64,000 nt of DNA from Thalassotalea_F euphylliae (GCF_042682785.1 NZ_JBHUIB010000012.1:186001-250000); one strand, 5' to 3'. Counted from the first letter of the stretch, positions 52,853 through 62,630 are shown. The notes: generated by a model not told the origin, from the letters alone. A program made the numbers and translations.

Positions 52853-54256
52853 TTACTGCGCTGGTGCTTTTGGTTTTCTAGGTTTACGGCGCTTGCGTAC
52901 GGTACGGCGACTGCCTCTGCTATTAGGCACCGCCTTTATCATCATTTGTTGAAGTTCAGGTGATGCTTCTTGGAATTCTGTCCACCACTTGGCTAATTGT
53001 GCTGTGTCGCCACCTTCAATCTCGCCACGAAGTAATAAGAAGTCGTATCCAGCACGGAATTTAGGGTGCTCAAGTGTTTTGTAGGCTTTTTTACCTTCGC
53101 GACGATTAAGTTTGTCCTGTAATACCCAAATGTCTTTCATTGGCGCTTGGAAACGTTTAGGCACGGCAATACTACGTTGTTGCTCAGACATCACTTCGTT
53201 TAGCGCGGCGAAGAATGCGTCTTGCGGTGTCAGTTGAGTGCTATCGCGCAGTGCAGCAATACGTTGGCTTAATGGATACCACAGAAACGCCGCCAGTAAA
53301 AATGCAGGTGTTACCCTTAAGTCATTGTTAATACGCTCGTCTGTGTTACTCATTGCAAGTACCACAAATTGCTCAAGCTGGGCTGCCTGCTCACCTTGCA
53401 ATGCTTGTTCAACAATAGGGAACAAATGTTCAAATAAGTTGAATTCGCGCAGCATATTGAAGTTGGCAACTGCTTTGCCCGAAATAAACAATTTTAGGAA
53501 CTCTTCAAACATACGAGCAGGGGGAATGTTTGCGAGTAAGTCAGAAAGCGCGTATATCGGTGAAGCTGTTTCTTCACTGATCGTCATATCAAGTTTTGTG
53601 GCAAACCTAACAGCACGAAGCATGCGCACAGGGTCTTCTCGGTAACGTGTTTCTGGGTCGCCAATTAATCGAATTGTGCGTTGTTTAATGTCTTCCACAC
53701 CATCGGCAAAATCATAAATATTGAAGTCTGCAATACTGTAATACAACGCGTTGATAGTGAAGTCTCGACGTTCAGCATCTTCATCAATTGAGCCGTAAAT
53801 ATTGTCACGCAAAAGCATGCCGTGTTCGCTTTGCTTTGAGGTTTTCTTGCATGATTTATCTTTGTCAGAAGCACTATCATGGTGACCTCGGAACGTCGCT
53901 ACTTCAATAATGTCACGACCAAAAACAATATGCGCCAGTCTAAAGCGACGACCTATAAGACGACAATTGCGGAATAGGCTTTTAATTTGCTCAGGGGTAG
54001 CATTGGTTGCGATATCGAAATCTTTCGGCTTGATACCTAAAAGCATATCGCGAACACCACCACCAACAAGGTAGGCATCAAATCCCGATTTCTGTAATCT
54101 ATACAGCACTTTAAGCGCATTTTCGCTGATGTATTTGCGTGACACCGAGTGTTGGTCACGAGGGATCACAATTGGGAAATCTGTTGAAGTGTTTGAGCGC
54201 TCAGCAGCGTCTTTTTTCAATAGCTGCTTACACAGCTTGATAACGCGTTTGATAAT
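52853..54256 (-). CDS. pcnB: Poly(A) polymerase I, probable ATT start
   Basis: A 467-residue nucleotidyltransferase that polyadenylates RNA and promotes decay. The domain has YLVGGGVRDMLLGIKPKDFDI (catalytic Asp pair), RRFRLAHI, DAERRDFTINALYY and a basic C-terminus (RRTVRKRRKPRKP). The first ATG-like choice is TTG at 54220. ATT at 54256 has AGGGG 5 nt upstream and adds (M)IKRVIKLCKQL, which aligns with the E. coli N-terminus MFTRVANFCRKVL, itself known to start at AUU. The upstream frame stops soon above it. It is followed by folK and preceded by gluQRS. Confidence 0.85.
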   Translation of the reverse strand: MIKRVIKLCKQLLKKDAAERSNTSTDFPIVIPRDQHSVSRKYISENALKVLYRLQKSGFDAYLVGGGVRDMLLGIKPKDFDIATNATPEQIKSLFRNCRLIGRRFRLAHIVFGRDIIEVATFRGHHDSASDKDKSCKKTSKQSEHGMLLRDNIYGSIDEDAERRDFTINALYYSIADFNIYDFADGVEDIKQRTIRLIGDPETRYREDPVRMLRAVRFATKLDMTISEETASPIYALSDLLANIPPARMFEEFLKLFISGKAVANFNMLREFNLFEHLFPIVEQALQGEQAAQLEQFVVLAMSNTDERINNDLRVTPAFLLAAFLWYPLSQRIAALRDSTQLTPQDAFFAALNEVMSEQQRSIAVPKRFQAPMKDIWVLQDKLNRREGKKAYKTLEHPKFRAGYDFLLLRGEIEGGDTAQLAKWWTEFQEASPELQQMMIKAVPNSRGSRRTVRKRRKPRKPKAPAQ

Positions 54257-54356
54257 GGCAACCCCTGTTCGTTAAATGAGCTAAGTAAATCGCGGCAATT
54301 TTACCTTAGATGGCATGAAAAGAGAATGAAAAGTCCGCGGTTTTAGAATAAAAGTT

Positions 54357-55274
54357 CTAGTCCAGGTTGCCACTCAAATCCAATGCAATTTCAGCCGTTT
54401 GAGGGATTTTTTCCAGTGACCAATGGTTAATTGCCCATGACAGTATTTCTGCAACCGTTTGCTTTACTAATATTTTAGGAGGTTGCTGTCCGAGAAAACT
54501 AAGCGCTGCATACAAACTCTGTTGAGGGGCAGAACGGTCAATTGCAGGTGCCTTATTTTGTTTACTGAGCTTGAAACCGTCATGTGTTATTACAAGCGGA
54601 ACGTGCGCATAAACCGGGGGCTGGCAATTATAAGTTTTATATAGCGTTAACTGTCTTGCTGTAGGTTCTAGCAAGTCGCAGCCTCTGACTATGTGGGTAA
54701 TGCCTTGGTAAATATCATCAATCACAACAGCGAGTTGATAGGCATACAGACCATCTTTACGCTTGATGATGAAGTCTTCTTGTGCAAGTTTAACGTCACA
54801 AGTAACTTCCCCTTGAATGAGGTCGCTGTAGTGGGCACAACCAAACTGATTAATAAGACGAATGCTGGTATCTGTATTCTTTAATTGTTTGTGCTTACAA
54901 GTACCTGCGTAAACGCCACCACTCGCTTTTATCATTGCTCGCGTGCATTCGCAGCGATAGCTCAGCTGATGTTGTTCAAAGTATTGTAAAACATCTTCGT
55001 AAAGTGCTGACTGATCGCTTTGATACAAGACCTTTTCGTCCCAGAACATCCCATAGTCTTCGAGTGTTCTCAGAATTTCATCCGCTGCGCCTGCTTGCTC
55101 GCGAGGAGGGTCAATATCTTCTATCCGAACTAACCACACACCATCATTCGCGCGTGCATCGAGATAACTGGCTAGCGCCGTAACTAAAGAACCGAAATGA
55201 AGTAAACCAGAGGGGGAGGGAGCAAAGCGACCACGATACTGAGTATGTGGTCGCTCTGAAAAGGGTAATTGCAT
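54357..55274 (-). CDS. gluQRS: Glutamyl-Q tRNA(Asp) synthetase
   Basis: A 305-residue paralogue of the GluRS catalytic core that adds glutamate to the queuosine of tRNA(Asp). HIGH-like motif GRFAPSPSGLLHFGSLVTAL, zinc-site Cys in YRCECTRAMI and GTCKHK, and KMSKS-like LSKQNKAP. The anticodon-binding domain is absent, as expected. It lies 23 bp downstream of dksA. Confidence 0.94.
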   Translation of the reverse strand: MQLPFSERPHTQYRGRFAPSPSGLLHFGSLVTALASYLDARANDGVWLVRIEDIDPPREQAGAADEILRTLEDYGMFWDEKVLYQSDQSALYEDVLQYFEQHQLSYRCECTRAMIKASGGVYAGTCKHKQLKNTDTSIRLINQFGCAHYSDLIQGEVTCDVKLAQEDFIIKRKDGLYAYQLAVVIDDIYQGITHIVRGCDLLEPTARQLTLYKTYNCQPPVYAHVPLVITHDGFKLSKQNKAPAIDRSAPQQSLYAALSFLGQQPPKILVKQTVAEILSWAINHWSLEKIPQTAEIALDLSGNLD

Positions 55275-55297
55275 TGATTTTTGCTGAAAGCGAGTGC

Positions 55298-55741
55298 TTA
55301 TCCAGCCATTTGACGTTCTTTGATTTCCGCCAACGTTTTACATTCAATACAAAGATCAGCTGTTGGACGTGCCTCTAAACGGCGAATGCCAATTTCGATC
55401 CCACAAGAATTACAGAAACCGAAATCATCTTCTTCGATAAGTTGAAGTGTTTTTTCGATTTTCTTGATTAGTTTGCGCTCACGGTCGCGAGTACGAAGCT
55501 CTAAGCTGAATTCTTCTTCTTGCGCTGCACGGTCAACCGGGTCTGGGAAGTTAGCTGCTTCGTCTTGCATATGTGTTACGGTACGATCAACTTCTTCACG
55601 AAGTTGTGTGCGCCAAGCTTCCAAGATCTTTTTAAAATGATCAAGCTGCTCAGCGTTCATGTATTCTTCACCAGGCTTTTCTTTATAAGGCTCTACGCCA
55701 GCTAATGCTAGAATGCCCAATGCTTTTTGTTTATCTGGCAT
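55298..55741 (-). CDS. dksA: RNA polymerase-binding transcription factor DksA
   Basis: A 147-residue ppGpp-cofactor that binds RNA polymerase in the secondary channel. The coiled-coil tip has FPDPVDRAAQ (DxxDxA motif), and the C-terminal zinc finger shows FCNSCG and LCIECK. AGGAG lies before the ATG. It heads the dksA-gluQRS-pcnB-folK-panB-panC series on the minus strand, and sfsA is close by, as in E. coli. Confidence 0.97.
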   Translation of the reverse strand: MPDKQKALGILALAGVEPYKEKPGEEYMNAEQLDHFKKILEAWRTQLREEVDRTVTHMQDEAANFPDPVDRAAQEEEFSLELRTRDRERKLIKKIEKTLQLIEEDDFGFCNSCGIEIGIRRLEARPTADLCIECKTLAEIKERQMAG

Positions 55742-56224
55742 GCGAATCTCCTAATGCTACTTGCCTAAATGGGGAGCTCAATATACTCACTTGGATATCC
55801 ATTTAAGTTCTTTGCCAATTTTTGAGGTCTTTAGACCGTATACATAACCATATTTAAAAGGGCTATATTGTGATGCAGGAAATGAATTTCAAGGAAAAGC
55901 GTAGAAAAAAAAGGGTAACGTAACAATATCAGTAAGTTAGCAATTTAGATACTTACCTTGAGCCTGTACCATTTGTCTGCAAGCAAGCACTTTTAGCAAG
56001 ATTTAATACGGTTAGTCAATGATTATTGATTTATTTAAAGTGATTTTTAACGGCAAAATATGTCAATCAGATTAAAACATTTCATTTTGTGTCACAGCAC
56101 TGCTAAGTGTAAACGTTCATGAGTAATTAGTGATTTAGACATAGCTGATTACATATGCACATGAAAAATCTCATTTTTATCTCGTTTAATGTGAATCGAA
56201 TATTCCTAATACATTATTACGAGC
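55742..56224 (+). other. Intergenic region between dksA and the sulfotransferase-like gene
   Basis: About 480 bp of A+T-rich sequence separating divergent genes. It must hold the dksA promoter, but no element stands out clearly. I see no gene, repeat or structured RNA I can name. Confidence 0.4.
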
Positions 56225-57292
56225 ATGGAAACGCCACATAAAAACAACAATATTGATCATGTAGATTTTACCAATCCAACGCTTTTTTTACATCAATTCG
56301 ATGAAAGCACTGATAGTTATTATTTCATTGAAACGTCAGAACGAAAAATCAGAGAAGCTGCATTTCTCGATGGCAGAGAGCCTTTTTATCAGCATAAATC
56401 GTCACTCCAAATCTCAGGTCAGTACCTCCACAACCAGCAAGTAACCGATCACTTATGGGCTGCTCGGTCTCGCTTTATTTTTCACGTTGGATTTTGCGGT
56501 TCAACATTGCTTGCACGGTTACTTGAGTCCAATCAACAACAGATTATTTGCTATAAAGAGCCTCATATACTGGCTGAACTGGCAAACCTAAAGGCGCACC
56601 AAAGTTTGGTGTTCAAAGATGTGTATAAACAAGAAAGGGTCTTTAAAACGGTATTGGGACAAGCCAATAAATCTTTCAGAGTGCAGCAACAAGCAATCGT
56701 CAAGCCCAGCAATTGGGTAAACACCATTTTACCTGAGTTAGCCTCACAGGCTGGTTCACTTAGCGCTGTGTTTATCGATATGTCGCTGGAGGATTTTCTT
56801 ATTGCAATACTGAGAGGTGGTAGGGAGCGCATCGCATTTGTTTATCGGTTGAATGAACATTTGCTTAGCTGCTTACCGCACTTTAAAGAGGTTTCGATGC
56901 TCATCAATGAGAGTCATCAAAGCATTATGTTGCAAGTCACTAAAACCATTGCGCTTACTTTGCACATGCAGAAAATGCTATTTGACAGCGCTAAGTCAAT
57001 GCTTGGCGTTAGCAACGTGTTAACCATTTCGTATAAGGGAATAGTTGATAACACCTTTGACACACTGAGTGAAGTTACACGGCATTTTGATTTGGCTTTT
57101 GACGAACCTGCGCTCAGCAATGCAATCAATAGTGTTCACAATAGACATGCTAAAGCTAAAGGGATCTCCTTTGATACGTCGACGCAAGATGCCCTGAACA
57201 ACAGGCTTTACCATACATATAGATCCGAAATTACTGAAGCTATTGCCTGGTATGAGCAAGTCTTTGCTGATGAATACCGCCAACTTGCTTAA
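56225..57292 (+). CDS. Sulfotransferase-like P-loop protein
   Basis: A 355-residue cytosolic protein. RFIFHVGFCGSTLLARLLESN (near residue 80) resembles the 5'-phosphosulfate-binding loop of sulfotransferase-family proteins (HxGxxGSTLL). The remaining sequence is weakly conserved: a middle segment with KPSNWVNTILPEL, and a C-terminal helix-rich part. Substrate is unknown and activity is not proven. It is a stand-alone gene between dksA and sfsA. The Shine-Dalgarno is weak. Confidence 0.65.
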   Translation: METPHKNNNIDHVDFTNPTLFLHQFDESTDSYYFIETSERKIREAAFLDGREPFYQHKSSLQISGQYLHNQQVTDHLWAARSRFIFHVGFCGSTLLARLLESNQQQIICYKEPHILAELANLKAHQSLVFKDVYKQERVFKTVLGQANKSFRVQQQAIVKPSNWVNTILPELASQAGSLSAVFIDMSLEDFLIAILRGGRERIAFVYRLNEHLLSCLPHFKEVSMLINESHQSIMLQVTKTIALTLHMQKMLFDSAKSMLGVSNVLTISYKGIVDNTFDTLSEVTRHFDLAFDEPALSNAINSVHNRHAKAKGISFDTSTQDALNNRLYHTYRSEITEAIAWYEQVFADEYRQLA

Positions 57293-57322
57293 GTAGGCTG
57301 AGCTTTTAAGGCCGGCGGTAAG

Positions 57323-58027
57323 CTAAGGAGCTAGAAAAGGAATAGGGTGGCGCAAGTGCATACCTTCGGGCGAAATATCCGCTTTGTAGGCGAGTACTTC
57401 AACACCCGATGTAATCGCTTGGTCGAGCAAATCAGCATATTTGGGATCTATATGCGCAGCAGCTGAGACTTCGTTGATACCGCTGTGCAGCACTGCAAAG
57501 AGCAAAATAGCTCTATTGCCAGATTCAGCCATTGTCGTTAACTCACGTAAGTGTTTTTGTCCTCTAGTCGTGACAGCATCAGGAAAATAGCCATGGCCGC
57601 CTTGTAACAGCGTTACACTTTTCACTTCGACGAAAGCATTTGGCTGCTTACCATCTGATAAGAACACGTCAATCTTACTGTTTTCGTCACCGTATTTTAC
57701 TTCTCGCTGAATATGTTTATAACCCGTTAGCTCAGCTATAGTTCCGGCGAGAATCGCTTCTTCTGCAAGCTGGTTAGCTCGCGCTGTGTTGACGCAAATA
57801 AAGTGTTCGTTCTCTTTTGTTTCGGTCAGCTCCCAGCTGAACTTATATTTACGCTTTGGATTATTTGAGGTGCTATACCACACATAATCACCTGGCTCAG
57901 CACATCCTGTCATAGCGCCCGTATTAGCAACATGCAACGTGGTTTCACTTCCGTCTTCCAGAATGATATCTGCCAAAAAACGCTTGTAGCGTTTAATCAA
58001 TGTCGCTTTTTTTAGTGTTGTTTTCAT
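57323..58027 (-). CDS. sfsA: Sugar fermentation stimulation protein SfsA
   Basis: A 234-residue protein of the SfsA family, full length. Conserved blocks: KRYKRFLADIILEDG, HVANTGAMTGCAEPGD, IDVFLSDGKQPNAFVEVKSVTL (nuclease-like fold), FPDAVTTRGQKHLREL. It was described as a nonspecific DNA-binding regulator of maltose metabolism; the fold suggests nuclease ancestry. In E. coli sfsA is next to dksA; here one inserted gene separates them. Confidence 0.94.
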   Translation of the reverse strand: MKTTLKKATLIKRYKRFLADIILEDGSETTLHVANTGAMTGCAEPGDYVWYSTSNNPKRKYKFSWELTETKENEHFICVNTARANQLAEEAILAGTIAELTGYKHIQREVKYGDENSKIDVFLSDGKQPNAFVEVKSVTLLQGGHGYFPDAVTTRGQKHLRELTTMAESGNRAILLFAVLHSGINEVSAAAHIDPKYADLLDQAITSGVEVLAYKADISPEGMHLRHPIPFLAP

Positions 58028-58224
58028 TGAGTGAAGTAGTTGCTATAAATTGAGGCGATTTTATACGAACTCACCTATAAATTAGAACCCTGTGCGTTTA
58101 AAGGTAATACGATTTGTTTGCCGCTTGTCACACATAACCTTCCGTTAAACACAGCTAGCTGTCTGTCGGTATAGCGATCCTGCTACGTTAATGCTGGCAG
58201 CAATTAAGTAAGAAGAGAGTATAG

Positions 58225-59496
58225 ATGTTTACTGAGTGCACTAATTTAAAATTGGTCAATATTGAGACGGCCTATAAAAATGTAAAACAGAGTATGGCCC
58301 GAACAGCCAAATTTTCATTGTTAGGGTTGGTGTCTATTGTTTTGTCGGGATGTGGTGACGATGACAATACATCACCTTGTTTTAAAACAGAAGATGCATG
58401 TTTAGTAACAGGCCCTGAGCCTGTTGCAGTATGGTGGGACGCTCCAATTCCAGACTTATCAGAAAATGCAGAACGACCGACTATCTCGTTAATAGGTGAG
58501 CGCACAATAGTATTGCCTGTTGGTGATTTTTATTTAGAAGAAGGAGCAATTGCCTCTGATGATAAAGATGGCAACATTTCTGGTGAAGTGACTATCACAG
58601 GTAATGTCGACACTGATATGACTGGCGATTATCTCGTTCGGTATAGTGTAACTGATAGCGATGGTAATACAGCTATTGAACAATTAAGAATTGTGAGAGT
58701 AGTTGGTAGCTCGCCAACCAGCTTAACTAAGCGTGCGTTGGGCACAACCTACGGAAATTTTGGTTACTTTGAACATCTGCCAACTAATTACGGAGAGACG
58801 GGTGATAGTAAACCTCCTTTGCTATTCTACTTTCATGGTTCGGGTGCAAACTTGGAGTTTACCGAAGATACGGATCCAATAACATCCCTTGATGCCATTA
58901 TAGAAAACTATGGAATACCCAAGCTGATTCAAGACGGACAGTGGGACAATTCATTACCATTTGTGGTAATTGCTCCGCATGTTGGGCAAGTAGAAGGGGT
59001 TACTTTACGCGAGCGTTTAAATGCGTTTGTTGACTACGCTATTCACTCGTATGATATTGACGCTTCACGTGTGTACATGACGGGCTGGAGCAGCGGTGGT
59101 TTTATTAGCTCGGCCTATGCGGTCGACTACCCCGAGAAGATTGCTGCAGTCGTACCGATCGCATCAGGACTTGGGACTCCAATCGAGAATCTACCCGATG
59201 ATTTTTGTGACGTAGAACAAGTCCCATTTTGGTTGTTCCACGGCACCGCTGATGAAATTACGCCATTTGTTAATTCAATCAGAGCTTACAACGCGATTGT
59301 TGATACATGTCAACCGCGCGTGATCCCTAAATTATCGCTTGTGACTAAAGCTAGACACCATATTCACCATGCGGTCTACGACTTAACGTTGATGTCGGGC
59401 GGTAGCTTGGAAGCCGAGTACGACCCCCGCTATGACCCTTATGACCAAAGTGTCTTTGAGTGGATGCTAAGTCATAGTTTGGATGATCGACAATAG
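58225..59496 (+). CDS. Lipoprotein esterase with Ig-like domain (PHB depolymerase/feruloyl esterase type)
   Basis: A predicted lipoprotein of 423 residues from ATG 58225 (AGAAGAGAG upstream); alternative ATG 58294 gives the cleaner MARTAKFSLLGLVSIVLSGC with lipobox LSGC. After an acidic linker there is a bacterial Ig-like DUF5011 domain (about 85-160: TISLIGERTIVLPVGDFY ... VTDSDGNT) and an alpha/beta hydrolase: FYFHGSGANLEF, GWSSGGFISSAYA (Ser nucleophile), FHGTADEITPF (Asp) and HHIHHAVYD (His). It likely cleaves ester bonds of polysaccharide or polyester at the cell surface; substrate is unknown. Confidence 0.78.
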   Translation: MFTECTNLKLVNIETAYKNVKQSMARTAKFSLLGLVSIVLSGCGDDDNTSPCFKTEDACLVTGPEPVAVWWDAPIPDLSENAERPTISLIGERTIVLPVGDFYLEEGAIASDDKDGNISGEVTITGNVDTDMTGDYLVRYSVTDSDGNTAIEQLRIVRVVGSSPTSLTKRALGTTYGNFGYFEHLPTNYGETGDSKPPLLFYFHGSGANLEFTEDTDPITSLDAIIENYGIPKLIQDGQWDNSLPFVVIAPHVGQVEGVTLRERLNAFVDYAIHSYDIDASRVYMTGWSSGGFISSAYAVDYPEKIAAVVPIASGLGTPIENLPDDFCDVEQVPFWLFHGTADEITPFVNSIRAYNAIVDTCQPRVIPKLSLVTKARHHIHHAVYDLTLMSGGSLEAEYDPRYDPYDQSVFEWMLSHSLDDRQ

Positions 59497-59537
59497 TACA
59501 GGTATGAGGCACTTACTAGACAAACAGGAATTGAATG

Positions 59538-59990
59538 TTAAGTCCTTAGCGCCTTAGTAATCCACTTGTCTAATTCATTGCCAAACTGTTGTTTATCTTG
59601 GTTATTCAGTGGCGGAGGCCCGCCACTTTGAATACCACTGCTGCGCATGGTGTCCATAAAGTCGCGCACGTTTAAACGCGCTTTTATATTGCTGGCGGTA
59701 AATAATTCGCCGCGCGGACTCAACGCTAATGCGCCTTTATCAATCACTTCAGACGCTAGTGGAATGTCTGCGGTGATAATTAAATCACCTGCCTGTGAAA
59801 GCCTGACAATCTCGTTGTCGGCCACATCAAAACCTGCCTCTACAACAATTGATTTTATGAAAGGTGAGGGGGCCACTTTGACATAGCGATTAGCGACAAA
59901 AGTCGTCATTACTTTTCTTTGGTGCGCTGCTTTACAGAGTATGTCTTTAATAACATTAGGACAGGCATCGGCATCAACAAATATGGGCAT
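59538..59990 (-). CDS. yaiI: YaiI/YqxD family protein (DUF188)
   Basis: A 150-residue protein from ATG 59990 (MPIFVDADACPNVIKDIL), the same size as E. coli YaiI; a TTG start at 60023 would add 11 unconserved residues. Markers: VDADACPNVIKDIL, GFDVADNEIVRLSQAGDLII, ADIPLASEVI, RDFMDTMRSSGIQSGGP. It has a PIN/NYN-like acidic site, so a nuclease activity is suspected, but the function is unknown. Confidence 0.93.
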   Translation of the reverse strand: MPIFVDADACPNVIKDILCKAAHQRKVMTTFVANRYVKVAPSPFIKSIVVEAGFDVADNEIVRLSQAGDLIITADIPLASEVIDKGALALSPRGELFTASNIKARLNVRDFMDTMRSSGIQSGGPPPLNNQDKQQFGNELDKWITKALRT

Positions 59991-60206
59991 AACAGGTTTC
60001 TTAATCACAGTGTGTAAGGTCAATGATAACAGTAATTGCGTTGGTAAATCAGGCCATCATGTGCAGAAAATGTGTGGAAATTATCGAGATAAGTGTTTGG
60101 CAGAGTTGCCAATAGTTAATGGTCCAATTATAAGGCGGGACTTAGATTGTGATATTTCGCTGATATACTAAGGTCAACATAATAGCTCCAATCAAAGGTA
60201 CAAAAC

Positions 60207-61490
60207 ATGGCAACAACAGTTCAGTTAACGTTTGAAGCGCCAACGTCAAATTGGCAATCAGAAAACTTAGTGCAGATTACCGGTGACGATATTTATGTCG
60301 TTATCAAACCTGAAAGTCGATTTCCGCTGAGAGATATTCAAAAAGCTGGTCGTAAACTTGATGGTATGGGCGTAAAAACTGTTAAGTTGGCTGGTGATAA
60401 TTGGACTGACGAAAATCAATGGGCGTTTGCTTTGGGGTTTACCAAAGTGGGAAACCTCACAGGGGTAGAGTTTACCGGTGACAATCATGAACAGTTAACG
60501 AAAAAGTTGGCTGTATTTGCATGGAGCCGTGATTTAACTAACCAGACACCGGCAGAGCTATACCCGAGTAAACTTGCTGAACACACGATTAACTATTTGA
60601 GCTCACTGGCTGAAGATAAAATCACTACAACGGTAACTTTAGGGGAAGAGTTGGTTAAGCAAGGCTGGATGGGTATCTATGAAGTGGGCAAAGGCAGTGT
60701 AAACCCCCCCTGTTTACTAGAAGTCGATTACAACCCTACTGGTGATAAAAATGCACCTGTAACGGCTTGCTTGGTTGGTAAAGGAATTACCTTTGATAGC
60801 GGCGGGTATTCTATGAAGTCGAGCGTAGGTATGTTCGATATGAAATGTGACATGGGCGGTGCATCTGTGGCTGCTGGCGCGCTGGCATTGGCTATAGAGC
60901 AAGGATTAAATACACGCGTTAAATTGTTCTTGTGCTGCGCCGAAAATATGGTGAGCAGTTTTGCCTATAAGCTTGGCGATGTCATTACCTATAAAAATGG
61001 TGTGACTATGGAAGTGGCAAATACCGATGCAGAGGGGCGTATCGTGCTAGCAGATGGTTTAATGGCTGCTGGCGAAACGGGAGCGCCACTCATCATTGAT
61101 GCAGCTACATTGACGGGCGCAGCTGTTGGGGCAACTGGTGGTGACTACACTGCCTTATTCGCGCTTGATCAAGAGGCAGCAGACAATGCCATCGCTACAG
61201 CGAAAAGTGTCAATGAGCCGATTTGGCAGTTGCCACTTGAAACATGGCACCAAGACAAGTGCCCATCAGCATTCGCAACCACAGCGAATAGCCGTCCTAT
61301 TCCTGGCGGTGGCCCTGGCGGCGCGAGTAATGCAGCGGGTTTCCTGAGCCGTTTTGTTCCGAATGAAGGCAAAGGTTGGTTGCACTTTGATATAGCACCA
61401 GTGGCTTATCACGGCAAAGCGAATGATATGTGGGCAGCAGGTGCAACTGGTTTATCGATTGATACAATTGCCCAAATGATTTTGAAGTAA
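60207..61490 (+). CDS. pepB: Peptidase B (M17 leucyl aminopeptidase family)
   Basis: A 427-residue M17 metallopeptidase, the length of E. coli PepB. C-terminal catalytic domain signature NTDAEGRIVLADGL; metal-binding VGKGITFDSGGYS and MKCDMGGAS are present. Acts in cytosolic peptide turnover. The N-terminal domain is shorter than that of PepA, supporting PepB. AAAGG-type site precedes the start. Confidence 0.94.
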   Translation: MATTVQLTFEAPTSNWQSENLVQITGDDIYVVIKPESRFPLRDIQKAGRKLDGMGVKTVKLAGDNWTDENQWAFALGFTKVGNLTGVEFTGDNHEQLTKKLAVFAWSRDLTNQTPAELYPSKLAEHTINYLSSLAEDKITTTVTLGEELVKQGWMGIYEVGKGSVNPPCLLEVDYNPTGDKNAPVTACLVGKGITFDSGGYSMKSSVGMFDMKCDMGGASVAAGALALAIEQGLNTRVKLFLCCAENMVSSFAYKLGDVITYKNGVTMEVANTDAEGRIVLADGLMAAGETGAPLIIDAATLTGAAVGATGGDYTALFALDQEAADNAIATAKSVNEPIWQLPLETWHQDKCPSAFATTANSRPIPGGGPGGASNAAGFLSRFVPNEGKGWLHFDIAPVAYHGKANDMWAAGATGLSIDTIAQMILK

Positions 61491-61506
61491 TGAAAGTCTG
61501 ATGTAG

Positions 61507-61920
61507 CTACACCACTTGCGGTTGTTTTTCTAAAAAGTCCTTAAGCCAATTTTCGGCACTTTGCGTGTCGCTAAAGACATAGAAAGGCAACCGGCAACTT
61601 GCATAGATACGCCTCAATTGCATCTGCTGTAAATCTGCTTGTTTACTGTCAAGGAATACTGTCGCGTTTGCTACCATGTTATGCTTTACGCGAAACTTGG
61701 TGATATCAACAATATGTTTTTCAGCTTCTGGCGTAAAGACTCCACTTCCATGGTAGGTGACAAGTGATGCCCATGGCGCTTTGTTCATTGTATGTGTCAA
61801 ATCAACCATGTCTTGCTGATACTGTTTTGCAATATCACCCTCGTATAGGCTCTTAACCTCCACAAAAAGAATATTGCCTTTTTTTACAATGTCATAATAC
61901 GGTTGATGGCGTGACGTCAT
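61507..61920 (-). CDS. Hypothetical STAS/SpoIIAA-like protein
   Basis: A 137-residue protein from ATG 61920 (MTSRHQPYYDIVKKGNILF); an upstream ATG at 61971 would add 17 residues. The pattern NILFVEVKSLYEGDIAKQYQ ... WASLVTYHGSGVFTPEA ... FYVFSDTQSAENWLKDFLE resembles SpoIIAA-like proteins of unknown function. No catalytic residue can be named. It is convergent with pepB. Confidence 0.6.
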   Translation of the reverse strand: MTSRHQPYYDIVKKGNILFVEVKSLYEGDIAKQYQQDMVDLTHTMNKAPWASLVTYHGSGVFTPEAEKHIVDITKFRVKHNMVANATVFLDSKQADLQQMQLRRIYASCRLPFYVFSDTQSAENWLKDFLEKQPQVV

Positions 61921-62035
61921 ACATATTTGTCCATGTTGCTGCAGGGCGTATAGTGATACCAAGCATCGCATTGATTAACAAGTAAGCAGATTTTCAAGAA
62001 CATGCAAGTTTAATTAAATATTTAAAATCAACTAA

Positions 62036-62569
62036 TTACATCTGGTTGGTGTTGTTGAATTTAAATAATTGAACTCTCGTATAATGGACCCCATTAGGGG
62101 TAGAGTCAGAACGGTACAAACTGAATGATTCAATTGCACTTTTGATATCGAAACGCTGATATTCGGGAAGCTCTATTACTTTTCTACTGAGCGTGATGTG
62201 CGGATAAAAGTGCTGATTTTCGACGTTTATACCGAGTCCTGTAGCTTTCCTCAGCAATCGTTGGTGACAAGTATTCAACCACTGAGGCACTTGATGTAAA
62301 CCCGCAAAGACGACTTTAGGCTTCTTGAACACATCTGCATGATTAATGATAATCGGTACCGTGCTCGTGATTTCTTGGCGTAATTGATTGGCGTAAGCGC
62401 TGAGATTGTAAAGTTTCTTCGGTTCTACATTACCTAAAAAAATAAGGGTAAGGTGAAGGTTAGTAAGCTTTGTAGGCTTCGGTAGTGCAGGTTCGCAAGC
62501 GAGTTGCACGGTTTGAAGTGCTTGCTTGGTTTCTTTGGGTAAATCTAAGGCGAAAAAAAATCGAGCCAT
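62036..62569 (-). CDS. thpR: RNA 2',3'-cyclic phosphodiesterase ThpR
   Basis: A 177-residue 2H phosphodiesterase. The two catalytic HxTx motifs are HLTLIFLG (near residue 40) and HITLSR (near residue 125). It hydrolyses 2',3'-cyclic phosphates to 2'-phosphate in E. coli-type enzymes. Full length. Confidence 0.93.
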   Translation of the reverse strand: MARFFFALDLPKETKQALQTVQLACEPALPKPTKLTNLHLTLIFLGNVEPKKLYNLSAYANQLRQEITSTVPIIINHADVFKKPKVVFAGLHQVPQWLNTCHQRLLRKATGLGINVENQHFYPHITLSRKVIELPEYQRFDIKSAIESFSLYRSDSTPNGVHYTRVQLFKFNNTNQM

Positions 62570-62605
62570 GGTGTGATGCTAAATATCTACATGACTCGAT
62601 TATAA

Positions 62606-62630
62606 GTACTCGCTCAGATTTTACGAGTAC
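62606..62630 (-). terminator. Possible terminator after the choice-of-anchor I gene
   Basis: The stem GTACTCG/CGAGTAC with an 11-nt loop lies just past the stop of the minus-strand gene. It lacks a T-run, so assignment is weak. Confidence 0.3.

Noticed and set aside
53238..53645. Reading frame opposite pcnB
   Set aside because: Ser/Asn-rich shadow without ribosome binding site or known motif.
54220..54220. TTG start of pcnB
   Set aside because: It would drop the residues that align with the E. coli N-terminus. ATT 54256 fits better, although confirmation is required.
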